Shown: positions 27,154 through 35,719 of the stretch, one piece after another
How positions within the stretch are numbered: the first letter of the stretch is position 1
Layout: every line of letters starts with the position of its first letter
Assembly (NCBI GenBank): GCA_051954955.1
Contig: JBQCHF010000021.1
Location: 1 to 64,000, forward strand
Origin: JBQCHF01 sp051954955
GTDB taxonomy: Bacteria; Actinomycetota; Actinomycetes; Motilibacterales; Motilibacteraceae
Direction: 5' to 3'
DNA length: 64,000 nucleotides
Notes under the pieces: generated by a model
Told to the model about the DNA's origin: nothing
What the model saw: only the letters and a program-made list of their open reading frames with translations
The model's database searches: none
Position numbers and translations under genes: made by a program

Positions 27154-27717
27154 CTACGACAGTGCCTGCACCAGCGTCTCCTGCATCCAGGTGATCGCGT
27201 CGTAGGCCACCAGCACCGGCAGCCGCGGGTCGTCCTCGGCGACGTCGAAGGCCTCGCCGCGCTCCTCGGCCGCGGCCAGCTCCTCGGCCAGGCCCAGCCG
27301 CTCGGCCACGGCGAGCCGGACGTCGTTGAGCCCGGTCAGCCACGCCATCGCCTCGTCCGGAGCGAGCACCAGCTTGCCGGGAGCGCGCTGCAGCGAGGCG
27401 AGCACCGTGCCGGCGGTCCCGCGCTTGCGCTCGCGCAGCCCGTTCTCGGTGTAGCGGCGGAACTCCCCCGACGCCTCGGGGTCGTCGGTGTAGCCGTTCG
27501 GGAAGAGCCGGGCCAGCACCGGGTCCTCGGGCGGCCGGTCGTTGCTGCCGATGCCGAGCGCGGCGGCCAGGGGATCCTCCGGCGCCTCCTCGCGGCCCTC
27601 GTCGAGCAGCTCGAGCAGCTGGGAGAACAGGTCGGTGAGCAGCCCGGTGAGGGTCTCGTCCAGGTTCACCTGCACGGCGCCGTCGCGGCCGCGGACCGGC
27701 TTGAAGCGACCGACCAC
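27154..27717 (-). CDS. DUF2017 family protein
   Basis: The 187-residue protein matches the actinobacterial DUF2017 family in place and size (Rv1332 in M. tuberculosis lies between clpS and the mec region). It starts VGRFKPVRGRDGAVQVNL and has helices around LTDLFSQLLELLDE and AMAWLTGLNDVRLAVAERL. Function is unknown; constant linkage to clpS suggests a role with the Clp protease, which is an inference. GTG 27717 overlaps the clpS stop (27717-27719). Confidence 0.88.
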   Translation of the reverse strand: MVGRFKPVRGRDGAVQVNLDETLTGLLTDLFSQLLELLDEGREEAPEDPLAAALGIGSNDRPPEDPVLARLFPNGYTDDPEASGEFRRYTENGLRERKRGTAGTVLASLQRAPGKLVLAPDEAMAWLTGLNDVRLAVAERLGLAEELAAAEERGEAFDVAEDDPRLPVLVAYDAITWMQETLVQALS

Positions 27718-28013
27718 TAGTCGTCCTGCTGGAGGGTGGCCCACAGGCCGTAGCCGTGCATGGCCTCGACGTCGCGCTCCATCTCCTCGCGGGTGCCGTT
27801 GGAGACCACCGCCCGCCCCTCCTGGTGCACGTCGAGCATGAGCTTGTGCGCCTTCTCCTTCGGGTAGCCGAAGTAGGTCCGGAAGACGTAGGTCACGTAG
27901 GACATCAGGTTGACCGGGTCGTTCCACACGATGCAGACCCACGGCCGGTCCGGCCGGAGCACCTCGTCGGCGTCCGGCCGCTCGACCTCCACCGGCGCCA
28001 CGGACATGCGCAC
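27717..28013 (-). CDS. clpS: ATP-dependent Clp protease adaptor ClpS
   Basis: The 98-residue adaptor delivers N-degron substrates to the ClpC/ClpA chaperone. The hallmark NDPVNLMSYVTYVF binds the N-end residue, and GYPKEKAHKLMLDVHQEGRA forms the ClpA contact helix region. It heads the operon clpS-DUF2017-mec-cysO-cysM. ATG 28013 is used; an alternative ATG lies two codons later (28007). Confidence 0.95.
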   Translation of the reverse strand: MRMSVAPVEVERPDADEVLRPDRPWVCIVWNDPVNLMSYVTYVFRTYFGYPKEKAHKLMLDVHQEGRAVVSNGTREEMERDVEAMHGYGLWATLQQDD

Positions 28014-28041
28014 GATCCTACGTGGGCCTTGGGCGCCGACG

Positions 28042-28075
28042 CGCAGGCCCGCCCCGCGGACGGGACGGGCCTGCG
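28042..28075 (-). terminator. Hairpin after the 5'-nucleotidase gene
   Basis: CGCAGGCCCGCCCCG pairs with CGGGACGGGCCTGCG with one mismatch around a CGGA tetraloop. It lies 15 bases past the stop at 28091 and just before the clpS promoter region. Confidence 0.75.
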
Positions 28076-28090
28076 AGCAGTCGGCGGCGC

Positions 28091-29920
28091 TCAGCTGAGC
28101 GGCTCGCCGTCCGCCTCGAGCGTCCAGTTGCGGTGGAAGAAGTCCTGCGGGTCGATGACGCCCTCGGTCTGCGCCCAGTCGATGAGCAGCTGGCGGATCT
28201 CCTTCTGCTGGTTGTAGACCTGCGCCTTGACGACGTCGGTGAACCCGCCGCCGCCGCTGCGCCGGTAGTTGTTGACAGCCACCACGAACTGCTCGCCGTC
28301 ACCGACGGCCGTGCCGTCCGGGTGGGTGAGCCGGGTGATCCGCTGGCCGAGCGGACGCGCCACGTCGATCGTGTACGTCAGGCCGGACAGCACGTCGTAG
28401 TTGTAGTCGGGCTGGGCGTCCGAGCTCCCGCTGCAGCCGGGGAGGCCGCCGCTGTAGGGCGCATTGGTCAGGCTCAGCGCGTCGGCCCCCTTCTCATAGG
28501 GCTTGAAGAACTTGGCCGAGCACTCGAGGTACCTGCGGATCTCTGCCCCGGTCATCACGACCGCCTCGAGGGTGTTGTCGTAGATGTAGAGCCCCGCGAC
28601 GTCCTTGATCCGTACGTCCCCCGCGTGGAACACCGCGTCCCGGCTGAACGGGGCCGCGATCGAGAGCACCGGCAGATCGGCGTAGGGGGTGCCGGCCAGC
28701 GCCTCCTGCACCGTGTCGGTCTGCGCCTGCTGGATGAAGTCCAGGATCGGCGTGTCCTCCACCGCCGAGCGCGCCGCGGGCATCTCCTCGGTGGACTGGG
28801 CGATGACCTGGTTGACGTAGGCGACGGTCTTGTCGTGCTGGGGCTGCACCAGGTCCAGGATCCTCCGGTCGCCCGGCACCCCTGCGGTGTCGATGTTGGT
28901 CGACCCCTTGTGCACCACCTGCCAGCGGCCGTGCACCTTCTGCAGGTCGAAGTCCATCCGGGTCACCCGCTCGCCCCACTTGCTCGGCTCGGCGAGCAGC
29001 ACCTGGCGGCCGCCGGGGACGTCGACGAGCTCCTGCGGCACGTCCTTGTGCGCGTGCCCGAACAGGACCGCGTCGATGCCCGGCACCTGCTCGGCGACGA
29101 GCCTGGCCGCATTCTCCACCGGCAGCTCGCTGCCGTAGGAGGAGACGCCGCTGTCACCGGCGTGCGCGGTGACCACGACGACGTCGGCGCCGGCCGCCCG
29201 CATCCGCGGCACCCACAGCTGCGCGGTCTTCACCAGGCCCTCGAAGTGCTGCTTGCCCTGCACGTTGCCCTTGTCCCACAGGGCGATCCCCGGGTTGGTC
29301 AGGCCGAGGACGCCGACGCGGATCGGCTTGTCCCCGCGCACCTTCATCGTCTTGATGACGTAGGGCGTGTACGCCGGCTGCCCGGTCGCGTCGTCGATGG
29401 CGTTGGCCGCGAGCACCGGCGCCTTGACCTGCTTGATCCAGTCGTCCAGCAGCGGGATGCCGTAGTTGTACTCGTGGTTGCCCAGGGTCTGGGCGTCGTA
29501 GCCGATGGCGTTCATGGCCGCGGCCATGGGGTGGACCTGGCCGGTCGTGTCGAACGGCTCGACCTTGGCGTAGTAGTACGCCAGCGGGGTTCCCTGGATG
29601 GTGTCCCCGGAGTCCAGCAGCAGCGTGTGGTCGCGGCCGACCTCGGCGCGGACGTCGTTCACGACGGTGGACACCCGGGCCAGGCCGACGGCGTCGCCCT
29701 TGGCGTCCTTGAAGGGCGCGTCCTTGTAGTAGTCCCAGTCGAAGACGTTGCCGTGCAGGTCGCTGGTGCCCAGCACGGTGATGTCGACGGTCTTGCCGTT
29801 GGTGCCGCCGCTGGCGGCAGCGGGCACGGCCAGCGCCGCCGTGGTGGCTGTGGCGGCCAGCGCGGCGGTGGCCGCCAGCGCCGTGCGGCGGGAGAGGCGG
29901 CGGGGAGGGGGGACGGGCAT
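28091..29920 (-). CDS. Exported bifunctional UDP-sugar hydrolase/5'-nucleotidase family protein
   Basis: The 609-residue protein begins with a twin-arginine-type signal (RRLSRRTALAATAAL). The metallophosphatase half has the metal motifs TSDLHGNVFDWD, GNHEYNYG and FGHAHKD; the C-terminal substrate domain begins near residue 350 and ends with YRRSGGGGFTD and an Asn/Phe stacking region. It probably releases phosphate or nucleosides from extracellular nucleotides or 2',3'-cyclic nucleotides. It stands alone, with its own terminator. The upstream region (29921-30050) holds a GTTCATCC motif that faintly resembles half a PHO box, which is too weak to call. Confidence 0.9.
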   Translation of the reverse strand: MPVPPPRRLSRRTALAATAALAATATTAALAVPAAASGGTNGKTVDITVLGTSDLHGNVFDWDYYKDAPFKDAKGDAVGLARVSTVVNDVRAEVGRDHTLLLDSGDTIQGTPLAYYYAKVEPFDTTGQVHPMAAAMNAIGYDAQTLGNHEYNYGIPLLDDWIKQVKAPVLAANAIDDATGQPAYTPYVIKTMKVRGDKPIRVGVLGLTNPGIALWDKGNVQGKQHFEGLVKTAQLWVPRMRAAGADVVVVTAHAGDSGVSSYGSELPVENAARLVAEQVPGIDAVLFGHAHKDVPQELVDVPGGRQVLLAEPSKWGERVTRMDFDLQKVHGRWQVVHKGSTNIDTAGVPGDRRILDLVQPQHDKTVAYVNQVIAQSTEEMPAARSAVEDTPILDFIQQAQTDTVQEALAGTPYADLPVLSIAAPFSRDAVFHAGDVRIKDVAGLYIYDNTLEAVVMTGAEIRRYLECSAKFFKPYEKGADALSLTNAPYSGGLPGCSGSSDAQPDYNYDVLSGLTYTIDVARPLGQRITRLTHPDGTAVGDGEQFVVAVNNYRRSGGGGFTDVVKAQVYNQQKEIRQLLIDWAQTEGVIDPQDFFHRNWTLEADGEPLS

Positions 29921-30094
29921 GGGAGGGGTGCCTCCGGGAGGTCGCCGGCGGGGTCTCCGCCGAGTGAGATCGGAGGGCGGACGTTACTTCCTCCCGGTTC
30001 ATCCGGCTATTCCCTTGATGCTCCTCTCATGACGATTCGATGACATCTCGGCGTCGATGCGCCGGGCGGAGGAGCCCGTCCCGGCTCACGGGCA

Positions 30095-30115
30095 TGCCCA
30101 CTGGTGCAGTGGGCA
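30095..30115. promoter_or_regulatory. Inverted repeat in the 5'-nucleotidase/lipoprotein divergent region
   Basis: TGCCCACT and AGTGGGCA are perfect 8-base arms around GGTGC, upstream of the lipoprotein at 30257. It could be an operator or an RNA hairpin in the leader. Confidence 0.35.
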
Positions 30116-30190
30116 CGGGTCGGTCGCCGTCGCCCGCCGGTGGCCCGCTGCGGGCTCCCCGAGGCTCAGGACGGCACGGACAGGCCGGGC

Positions 30191-30243
30191 GGATGCACGG
30201 ATGTCGGATGCACGGATGTCGGATGCACGAGTGTCGGATGCAC
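30191..30243 (+). repeat. 15-base tandem repeat (3.5 copies) in the lipoprotein leader
   Basis: The unit GGATGCACGGATGTC is repeated at 30191, 30206 and 30221 (third copy with two changes) and half again at 30236, ending two bases before the AGGAGG ribosome binding site of the lipoprotein gene. Copy number could vary and tune translation. Confidence 0.8.
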
Positions 30244-30256
30244 AGGAGGTGCAGCG

Positions 30257-30871
30257 GTGGTGGGACGCGGGTGGCGGTGCGGTGCAGGTGGACGGGGGGC
30301 CCGGGTGCTCGCCGGTGGTGGCGCCCTCGCTCTCACGGTCGCCCTGGCCGGGTGCGGCGGCCCCCCGGTGAAGAAGATCAGCGAGGGGCCGGGGCAGTCG
30401 GCGCACCCGGGGACGATCGACGTCGCCGGCCTGCAGCTGGCCGCCGCGCCGGACGGGGTCTGGCCCGCGGGATCGCATGTGCCGCTGATCGGCCGGATGG
30501 TCAACGAGGGCGCCGAGCCCGACTTCCTCATCGACGTCAGCTCACCGGTGGCCGACTCCGGTCACGTCATCCCCGCCAGCGGGCAGCGGCCGGGGATCAT
30601 GCTGGCGCCCGGCGAGCCGGTGAAGGTGGGCCAGCCGGCGCCGGTCGCCATCCTCGACGGCCTGCACCAGCCGCTGCGGGACGGGGACTTCGTGGAGGTC
30701 ACGCTCACCTTCACCAAGGCCGAGCCGCTGCACGCCCGCATCCACGTGCGGGTGCCCAAGGCGAGCGCGGCGGCCAGCCCGAGCCCCTCGACGTCGGCAG
30801 CCGCGTCGATGTCGCCGTCGCCGTCGATGTCGGCGTCCCCATCGCCGTCTGGGTCGCCGGCGGCGAGCTGA
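30257..30871 (+). CDS. Lipoprotein, possible PCu(A)C-type copper chaperone-like fold
   Basis: GTG 30257 (or the next codon, also GTG) follows an AGGAGG site. The signal region ends in the lipobox LAGC (TVALAGCGGPP). The mature 170 residues resemble copper-binding PCuAC proteins in layout: PLIGRMVNEGAEPDFLIDVS (in part), MLAPGEPVKVG and VEVTLTFTKAEPL; but the usual His and Met copper ligands (H-M..M) are not clear. The tail is an Ala/Ser/Pro repeat. It converges on hmgA with 9 bases between stops. Attached to the outer face of the membrane. Confidence 0.7.
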   Translation: MVGRGWRCGAGGRGARVLAGGGALALTVALAGCGGPPVKKISEGPGQSAHPGTIDVAGLQLAAAPDGVWPAGSHVPLIGRMVNEGAEPDFLIDVSSPVADSGHVIPASGQRPGIMLAPGEPVKVGQPAPVAILDGLHQPLRDGDFVEVTLTFTKAEPLHARIHVRVPKASAAASPSPSTSAAASMSPSPSMSASPSPSGSPAAS

Positions 30872-30880
30872 CGGCCCGGG

Positions 30881-32080
30881 TCAGAGCCGGCGACCGGCCC
30901 AGGTCCAGGCGTAGCTCTCGTCCTCGCACGCGGCGCCGCCCTCGCCGAGCTCGAGCGGGCGGAAGGTGTCGACCATGACGGCCAGCTCGTCGAAGAACTC
31001 CTTGCCCAGGCTCTTCTCCACGGCGCCGGGCTGCGGGCCGTGAGAGTGGCCGCCCGGGTGCAGGCTGATCGAGCCCTGCGCGATGCCCGAGCCCTTGCGC
31101 GCCTCGTAGTCGCCGCCGCAGTAGAACATGACCTCGTCGCTGTCGACGTTCGCGTGGTAGTAGGGCACCGGCACCGCGAGCGGGTGGTAGTCGACCTTGC
31201 GCGGCACGAAGTTGCAGACGACGAAGTTCGCGCCCTCGAACACCTGGTGCACCGGGGGCGGCTGGTGGATCCTCCCGGTGATCGGCTCGAAGTCGGCCAC
31301 GTTGAAGGTGAACGGGTAGAGACAGCCGTCCCAGCCGACGACGTCGAAGGGGTGCGTGGGGTGCACCACGACGCTGCCGACGATGCCGCCGGGGCCGTTG
31401 CCGCGGTGCTTGGTCCACACCTCGACGTCCCCGCCCTCGGCCAGCAGCGGCTCGGCCGGACCGTGCAGGTCACGCTCGCAGTAGGGCGCGTGCTCGAGCA
31501 GCTGGCCGTGCTTGGACAGGTAGCGCTTGGGCGGGGTGATGTGGCTGTTGGCCTCGATCGCGTAGGCGCGCAGCGGGTGCTCGCCCTCGGGGATCCAGCG
31601 GTGCACGGTGGCGCGCGGGATCACGACGTAGTCGCCCTGGCGGGCCTGCAGCGCACCGAACACCGTCTCCACGGTGGCGGCGCCGGACTCGACGTAGACG
31701 CACTCGTCGCCGATGGCGTTGCGGTAGAGCGGCGAGGCGTCGCCGGCCACAACGTAGGAGATGCGCACGTCGGCGTTGCCGAGCACCAGCCGGCGGCCGG
31801 TGACGACGTCGAGCGCCTTCCAATCCTCGCCCGGGAACAGGTCGTGCAGCGTGAGGTGCCGGGGGCGCAGCGGGTGGTTGGCGGTGGTCGCCTGGTCGGG
31901 CAGATCCCATATCCGCGAGTCGACGATCGCCGACGGGATGCCGCGGTGGTAGAGCAGCGAGGAGTCCGAGGAGAAGCCCTCCTCCCCCATCAGCTCCTCG
32001 GCGTAGAGGCCGCCGTCCGGGCGGCGGAACTGGGTGTGGCGCTTGGGCGGGACCTCGCCGACCTGGCGGTAGTACGGCAT
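30881..32080 (-). CDS. hmgA: Homogentisate 1,2-dioxygenase
   Basis: This 399-residue non-heme iron enzyme opens the ring of homogentisate to maleylacetoacetate in tyrosine catabolism. Bacterial HmgA hallmarks are visible: RWIPEGEHPLRAYAIEANSH in part, PFDVVGWDGCLYPF, and the iron-site region YYHANVDSDEVMFYCGGDYE and HPGGHSHGPQPG, which supply His, Glu and His. ATG 32080. It diverges from the unknown gene at 32156 across a 75-base region with a perfect inverted repeat (32099-32115), likely the operator for both. Confidence 0.95.
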   Translation of the reverse strand: MPYYRQVGEVPPKRHTQFRRPDGGLYAEELMGEEGFSSDSSLLYHRGIPSAIVDSRIWDLPDQATTANHPLRPRHLTLHDLFPGEDWKALDVVTGRRLVLGNADVRISYVVAGDASPLYRNAIGDECVYVESGAATVETVFGALQARQGDYVVIPRATVHRWIPEGEHPLRAYAIEANSHITPPKRYLSKHGQLLEHAPYCERDLHGPAEPLLAEGGDVEVWTKHRGNGPGGIVGSVVVHPTHPFDVVGWDGCLYPFTFNVADFEPITGRIHQPPPVHQVFEGANFVVCNFVPRKVDYHPLAVPVPYYHANVDSDEVMFYCGGDYEARKGSGIAQGSISLHPGGHSHGPQPGAVEKSLGKEFFDELAVMVDTFRPLELGEGGAACEDESYAWTWAGRRL

Positions 32081-32098
32081 CGCGCGACCTCCGCTGAC

Positions 32099-32119
32099 CG
32101 TCCGTTTATCGGACGTCCG
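32099..32119. promoter_or_regulatory. Palindromic operator candidate between hmgA and the unknown gene
   Basis: CGTCCG-TTTAT-CGGACG is a perfect inverted repeat (32099-32115) and its right arm overlaps a second palindrome CGGACGTCCG (32110-32119). It sits in the short divergent region, the usual place for an IclR-type site controlling homogentisate genes. Confidence 0.55.
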
Positions 32120-32155
32120 TGTACGTCCCCTCGACGGTCCACTAGAGTCCCGGCC

Positions 32156-33088
32156 ATGTCAACCGGGGCGACGGGCGACAGCGCTCACGGGCAGGCGCAC
32201 GGGGCGCACAGTGCGGGCTGGGCCCGCGACGAGGCGGCGGCGCTGCTGCTGCGCGGCCTCGTCGACGACGCGGCGGTCTACCCGCCGGGCGACGCCCCGC
32301 TGGGTCAGGCCGTGGCCGGCCACCTGGCGGCCCGCTCGGCCTGGTACGCGCCGGTGCTGGGGCCACTGCTGGTCCCCGCATCCATGGTGGCCGGGCTGCC
32401 GGCCCTGCTGCCCCCCGAGGTCGGCCCGGACGCGCCGCTGGCCGTCGGGATCATCGCCGACACCGGGCTGGACGGGCTGCTCACGGCGCACTCCGACGCC
32501 GCGTCGGAGCCGCGGCTGCGGGTCGTGCACGGCGAGATCGCGGTGAGGGGCGACGACGTCCGCGGCCAGGTGCGCTCGGTCCTCGACGCCGCCACCTTCC
32601 CAGACCTCTTCGTGGAGGTCCCGCTGCGCGACCGTGCCGCAGCCCTGGCCGCGCTGGACGAGGTGGCCGCGCACGAGAGCGGCGAGTCGGTGAAGCTGCG
32701 CACCGGCGGCACCACCCGCGAGGCCTTCCCGGACGAGGAGACGGTGGCCTGGGGTCTGCGCAGCGCCATCGACCGCGACCTCGGGGTCAAGCTCACCGCC
32801 GGCCTGCACCATGCCGTCCGGCACACCGACCCCGCCACCGGGTTCGAGCACCACGGGTTCCTCAACGCCCTCGTCGCGGTGCGCGCGGCGCTGCTGGGCG
32901 CGGAGGTGCCGGACATGGCGCGGCTGCTGGCCGAGCGCGACCCCGCCCGGCTGCTGCCGCACGTGCACCGGATGAGCGAGCCCGACGCCACGGTGGTGCG
33001 CAGCTTCCTGCGCTCGTTCGGCTGCTGCGGCGTCGCCGACCCGGTCGCCGACCTGCTCGACCTCGGCCTGCTGCGCGCCCCGACCTGA
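32156..33088 (+). CDS. Uncharacterised protein between hmgA and fah
   Basis: The 310-residue soluble protein has no domain I can name. Its alternating pattern of hydrophobic strands and charged helices (VRSVLDAATFPDLFVEVPL, then KLRTGG, GVKLTAGLHHAVRHTDP, HGFLNALVAVRAALLG) looks like a TIM-barrel-type fold. Conserved-looking residues include Lys and Thr in LRTGGTT, the His pair in AGLHHA, EHHGFLN and a Cys pair FGCCGVADP. ATG 32156 follows the operator palindrome. It is 30 bases upstream of fah and reads in the same direction, so it is very probably part of the homogentisate operon. No maleylacetoacetate isomerase is visible in the cluster; this protein could fill that step, which is a hypothesis. 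Confidence 0.8.
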   Translation: MSTGATGDSAHGQAHGAHSAGWARDEAAALLLRGLVDDAAVYPPGDAPLGQAVAGHLAARSAWYAPVLGPLLVPASMVAGLPALLPPEVGPDAPLAVGIIADTGLDGLLTAHSDAASEPRLRVVHGEIAVRGDDVRGQVRSVLDAATFPDLFVEVPLRDRAAALAALDEVAAHESGESVKLRTGGTTREAFPDEETVAWGLRSAIDRDLGVKLTAGLHHAVRHTDPATGFEHHGFLNALVAVRAALLGAEVPDMARLLAERDPARLLPHVHRMSEPDATVVRSFLRSFGCCGVADPVADLLDLGLLRAPT

Positions 33089-33118
33089 CCGATATCCCGG
33101 ACGGCAGAAGGAGAACTC

Positions 33119-34330
33119 ATGGCCGCACGCACCTGGGTGGACGTGCCCGAAGGGCACCCCTTCGGCGTCGGGGCGCTGCCCTACGGCGTGTTCACGATCG
33201 ACGACGAGGCCCCGCGGGTCGGGGTGACTATCGGGGACCACGTGCTCGACCTCGCGCCGGTGGCTGCTGTGGAGGGACTGGACGGCGGGCACGTCTTCGC
33301 CGAGCCGAGCCTCAACCCGTTCATGGCGCTGGGCCGGCCGGCGTGGACCGCGGTGCGCGACTGGCTGATCGAGCTGCTCACCGTGGAGGCCAACGCGGAC
33401 CTGGTCGAGCCGCACCTGCTGCCGCTCGACGCCGTCACGCTCACGATGCCGTTCGACGTCGCCGACTACGTCGACTTCTACTCCTCCCAGGACCACGCCG
33501 AGAACGTCGGACGGATCTTCCGCCCCGACGCCGAGCCGCTCACGCCCAACTGGAAGCACCTGCCCATCGGCTACCACGGGCGGTCGGGCACCGTCGTGCC
33601 GTCCGGGACGCCGGTCGTGCGCCCGTGCGGGCAGCGACGCGCGCACGACGGCATCTCCTACGGGCCGTCGGAGCGGCTCGACATCGAGGCCGAGGTCGGG
33701 TTCGTCGTCGGCGTGCCGTCGGCGCAGGGCGAGCGGGTGCCGGCGTCGGCGTTCCGCGACCACGTGTTCGGTGTGGTGCTGGTGAACGACTGGAGCGCGC
33801 GCGACATCCAGTCCTGGGAGTACGTGCCGCTCGGACCGTTCCTGGGCAAGTCGTTCGCGACGTCGGTCTCCTCCTGGGTGCTGCCGCTGGAGGCGCTCGA
33901 CGCCGCCCGGGTCGCTCCCCCGCCGCAGGACCCCGCCACGCTCCCCTACCTCGCCGACGACGAGGGTTGGGGCCTGGACCTGGCCCTGGAGGTGCGCTGG
34001 AACGGCGAGGTGGTCTCGCGCCCGCCGTTCCGGGGCATGTACTGGACCCCGGCCCAGCAGCTGGCCCACCTGACCGTGAACGGGGCCTCCCTTCGCACCG
34101 GCGACCTGTTCGCCTCCGGCACCGTCTCCGGGCCAGAGCGCGACCAGCGCGGCTCGTTCCTGGAGCTGGCCTGGAACGCTGCCGAGCCGATCCGGCTGGC
34201 CGACGGCTCGCTGCGCTCGTTCCTGGAGGACGGCGACACCGTCACGATCACCGCGACCGCCCCCGGGCCGGACGGGACGCGGATCGGGCTGGGCGAGGTG
34301 ACCGGCAGCATCCTGCCCGCCCGCCCGTAA
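33119..34330 (+). CDS. fahA: Fumarylacetoacetase
   Basis: The 403-residue hydrolase splits fumarylacetoacetate to fumarate and acetoacetate, the last step of tyrosine breakdown. Family motifs are complete: DYVDFYSSQDHAENVGRIFR (in part), PIGYHGRSGTVVPSGTPVVRP (in part), EAEVGFVVG and VLVNDWSARDIQSWEYVPLGP (in part), with the metal-binding Asp and Glu residues and the catalytic His in YHGRSG. ATG 33119 has an AGAAGGAGA site. It follows the unknown gene by 30 bases and precedes a small kinase by 5 bases. Confidence 0.96.
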   Translation: MAARTWVDVPEGHPFGVGALPYGVFTIDDEAPRVGVTIGDHVLDLAPVAAVEGLDGGHVFAEPSLNPFMALGRPAWTAVRDWLIELLTVEANADLVEPHLLPLDAVTLTMPFDVADYVDFYSSQDHAENVGRIFRPDAEPLTPNWKHLPIGYHGRSGTVVPSGTPVVRPCGQRRAHDGISYGPSERLDIEAEVGFVVGVPSAQGERVPASAFRDHVFGVVLVNDWSARDIQSWEYVPLGPFLGKSFATSVSSWVLPLEALDAARVAPPPQDPATLPYLADDEGWGLDLALEVRWNGEVVSRPPFRGMYWTPAQQLAHLTVNGASLRTGDLFASGTVSGPERDQRGSFLELAWNAAEPIRLADGSLRSFLEDGDTVTITATAPGPDGTRIGLGEVTGSILPARP

Positions 34331-34335
34331 GGCCG

Positions 34336-34887
34336 TTGCACGTCCTGGTCGGCGGACCGCCGGCCAGCGGGAAGTCCACGCTGGCCCCGGTGCTGGCCCG
34401 CGAGCTCGGGCTGCCGCTGCTGGCCAAGGACACGGTGAAGGAGGCGCTGGTCGACGTCCTCGGTGCCGACGACGTCGACGCCTCCCGCCGCCTGGGCCGG
34501 GCCGCGGTGGAGGTGCTGTTCGCCCTCGCCCGGGAGGCGGGGTCGGCGGTCGTGGAGAGCGTGTGGCACCGCTCCTACGCGGCGGCGCAGGTCGCCCGGC
34601 TGCCCGGCGACGTCGTCGAGGTGTTCTGCCGGGCGCCGCGGGAGGTCCTGCAGGCGCGCTACCGGGAGCGGGCCGGGACGCGGCACGCCGGGCACTTCGA
34701 CCTGACCCGCAGCATGGAGGAGCTGTTCGGCCCGGAGACCTGCGAGCCGGTGGCCGGTCCGTGGCCGCTGGTCGAGGTCGACACGACCGTGCCGATGGAC
34801 GCCGCTGCGCTGGCCCGGCTGGTCCGAGACCTCCCGCTGGGCACGGCGGGTCGGTTCACGGCGAGTCGGTTCACCTTCGACTGGTAG
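34336..34887 (+). CDS. Small P-loop kinase (AAA/zeta-toxin or chloramphenicol phosphotransferase-like)
   Basis: The 183-residue protein has a Walker A motif GGPPASGKST at residues about 6-15, a LAKDTVKEAL segment like nucleotide/small-molecule kinases, and an Arg-rich lid RYRERAGTRHAGHF. Only TTG 34336, with TAAGG in front, can start the frame without losing the P-loop. The start lies 5 bases after the fah stop (34330), so it is translationally coupled to the tyrosine operon. It may phosphorylate a small molecule; the substrate is unknown. A toxin role is less likely because no antitoxin is visible. Confidence 0.75.
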   Translation: MHVLVGGPPASGKSTLAPVLARELGLPLLAKDTVKEALVDVLGADDVDASRRLGRAAVEVLFALAREAGSAVVESVWHRSYAAAQVARLPGDVVEVFCRAPREVLQARYRERAGTRHAGHFDLTRSMEELFGPETCEPVAGPWPLVEVDTTVPMDAAALARLVRDLPLGTAGRFTASRFTFDW

Positions 34888-34959
34888 ACACAGCAGCGAC
34901 AACCATCAGGAACGCTGCGGCGTCCTCATGGCAAAGCGACCACGGGGGAACTCTTCATC

Positions 34960-35700
34960 GTGAACAAGCACGTCGTCATTCCAGCGCTCGGTCTTGCCCT
35001 GGTCGGGACCGTGTCCCTGACCGGCTGCTCCGGCGGCGGCGCGACAGGTCCGGCCGCCAGCCGACCGACCGCGACCTCGCCCGTCGCCTCGACACCGAGC
35101 CCTGCCTCGTCATCGAGCACCACCCCGCCAATCAGCCCGTCGGCCGGCAGCCATCGTCAGGCGACCTCCGCCCCACCCGCATCACCCGCCGCCCAGCCGA
35201 CCGGCGACGCGGCGGCGTCGGCGGTCGCGGCGGCCGCCGGTGTCGAGGCCACGTTCCCGTCCTCGTGCGACCAGACGGGCACGAGGCAGGTGCCGGTCCG
35301 GCTCCATGACGGCAAGGCGGTGCTCCCGCACGGGTCCGAGCTGGAGCTGGACCCGAACCCGCTGGTCACCAAGAACGTGCACCTGAGCGACGGCCACACC
35401 TACCGGCTCGTCACGCTGGAGTGCCTGCCTCCGGCGGGGGCCAGCCACAGCCAGCTGTTCGTCTACCGCGCCGACCAGGGGACAAGGCCGCGGCTGCTCG
35501 GTGAGCCGATCAAGATCGCGGACCAGGTGCGGATCACCACCACCGGCGAGCAGGACCAGGAGGGCCTCGTCGCCAGCGCCGAGGGCTGGTCGGCGAAGGC
35601 CCCCAGCTGCTGCCCGGACCGGTCGCTGACCTACTTCATGACGGTCACGGCCGACGGGGTCTTCACCGCCCCACCGGCCGTGCAGCCGCTGACGCGGTAG
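34960..35700 (+). CDS. Hypothetical lipoprotein
   Basis: The 246-residue product starts at GTG 34960 (GGGGGAA upstream) with a signal peptide ending in the lipobox LTGC (VSLTGCSGGG). A 60-residue Ser/Thr/Pro/Ala linker leads to a globular part of about 150 residues with several Cys (FPSSCDQTG, LVTLECLPP, APSCCPDRSLTYF). It resembles LppP/LprE-type actinobacterial lipoproteins. The function is unknown; it is probably anchored to the outer face of the membrane. It converges on the next gene with a 19-base gap. Confidence 0.75.
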   Translation: MNKHVVIPALGLALVGTVSLTGCSGGGATGPAASRPTATSPVASTPSPASSSSTTPPISPSAGSHRQATSAPPASPAAQPTGDAAASAVAAAAGVEATFPSSCDQTGTRQVPVRLHDGKAVLPHGSELELDPNPLVTKNVHLSDGHTYRLVTLECLPPAGASHSQLFVYRADQGTRPRLLGEPIKIADQVRITTTGEQDQEGLVASAEGWSAKAPSCCPDRSLTYFMTVTADGVFTAPPAVQPLTR

Positions 35701-35719
35701 TTCTCGCGGGGCGCCGCGC

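Noticed and set aside
29950..30040. PHO-box-like GTTCATCC upstream of the 5'-nucleotidase
   Set aside because: Only one imperfect half-site is seen; a PHO box needs direct repeats.
34336..34887. Considered as a zeta-type toxin of a toxin-antitoxin pair
   Set aside because: No antitoxin-like gene is adjacent; it is coupled to fah with 5 bases between.
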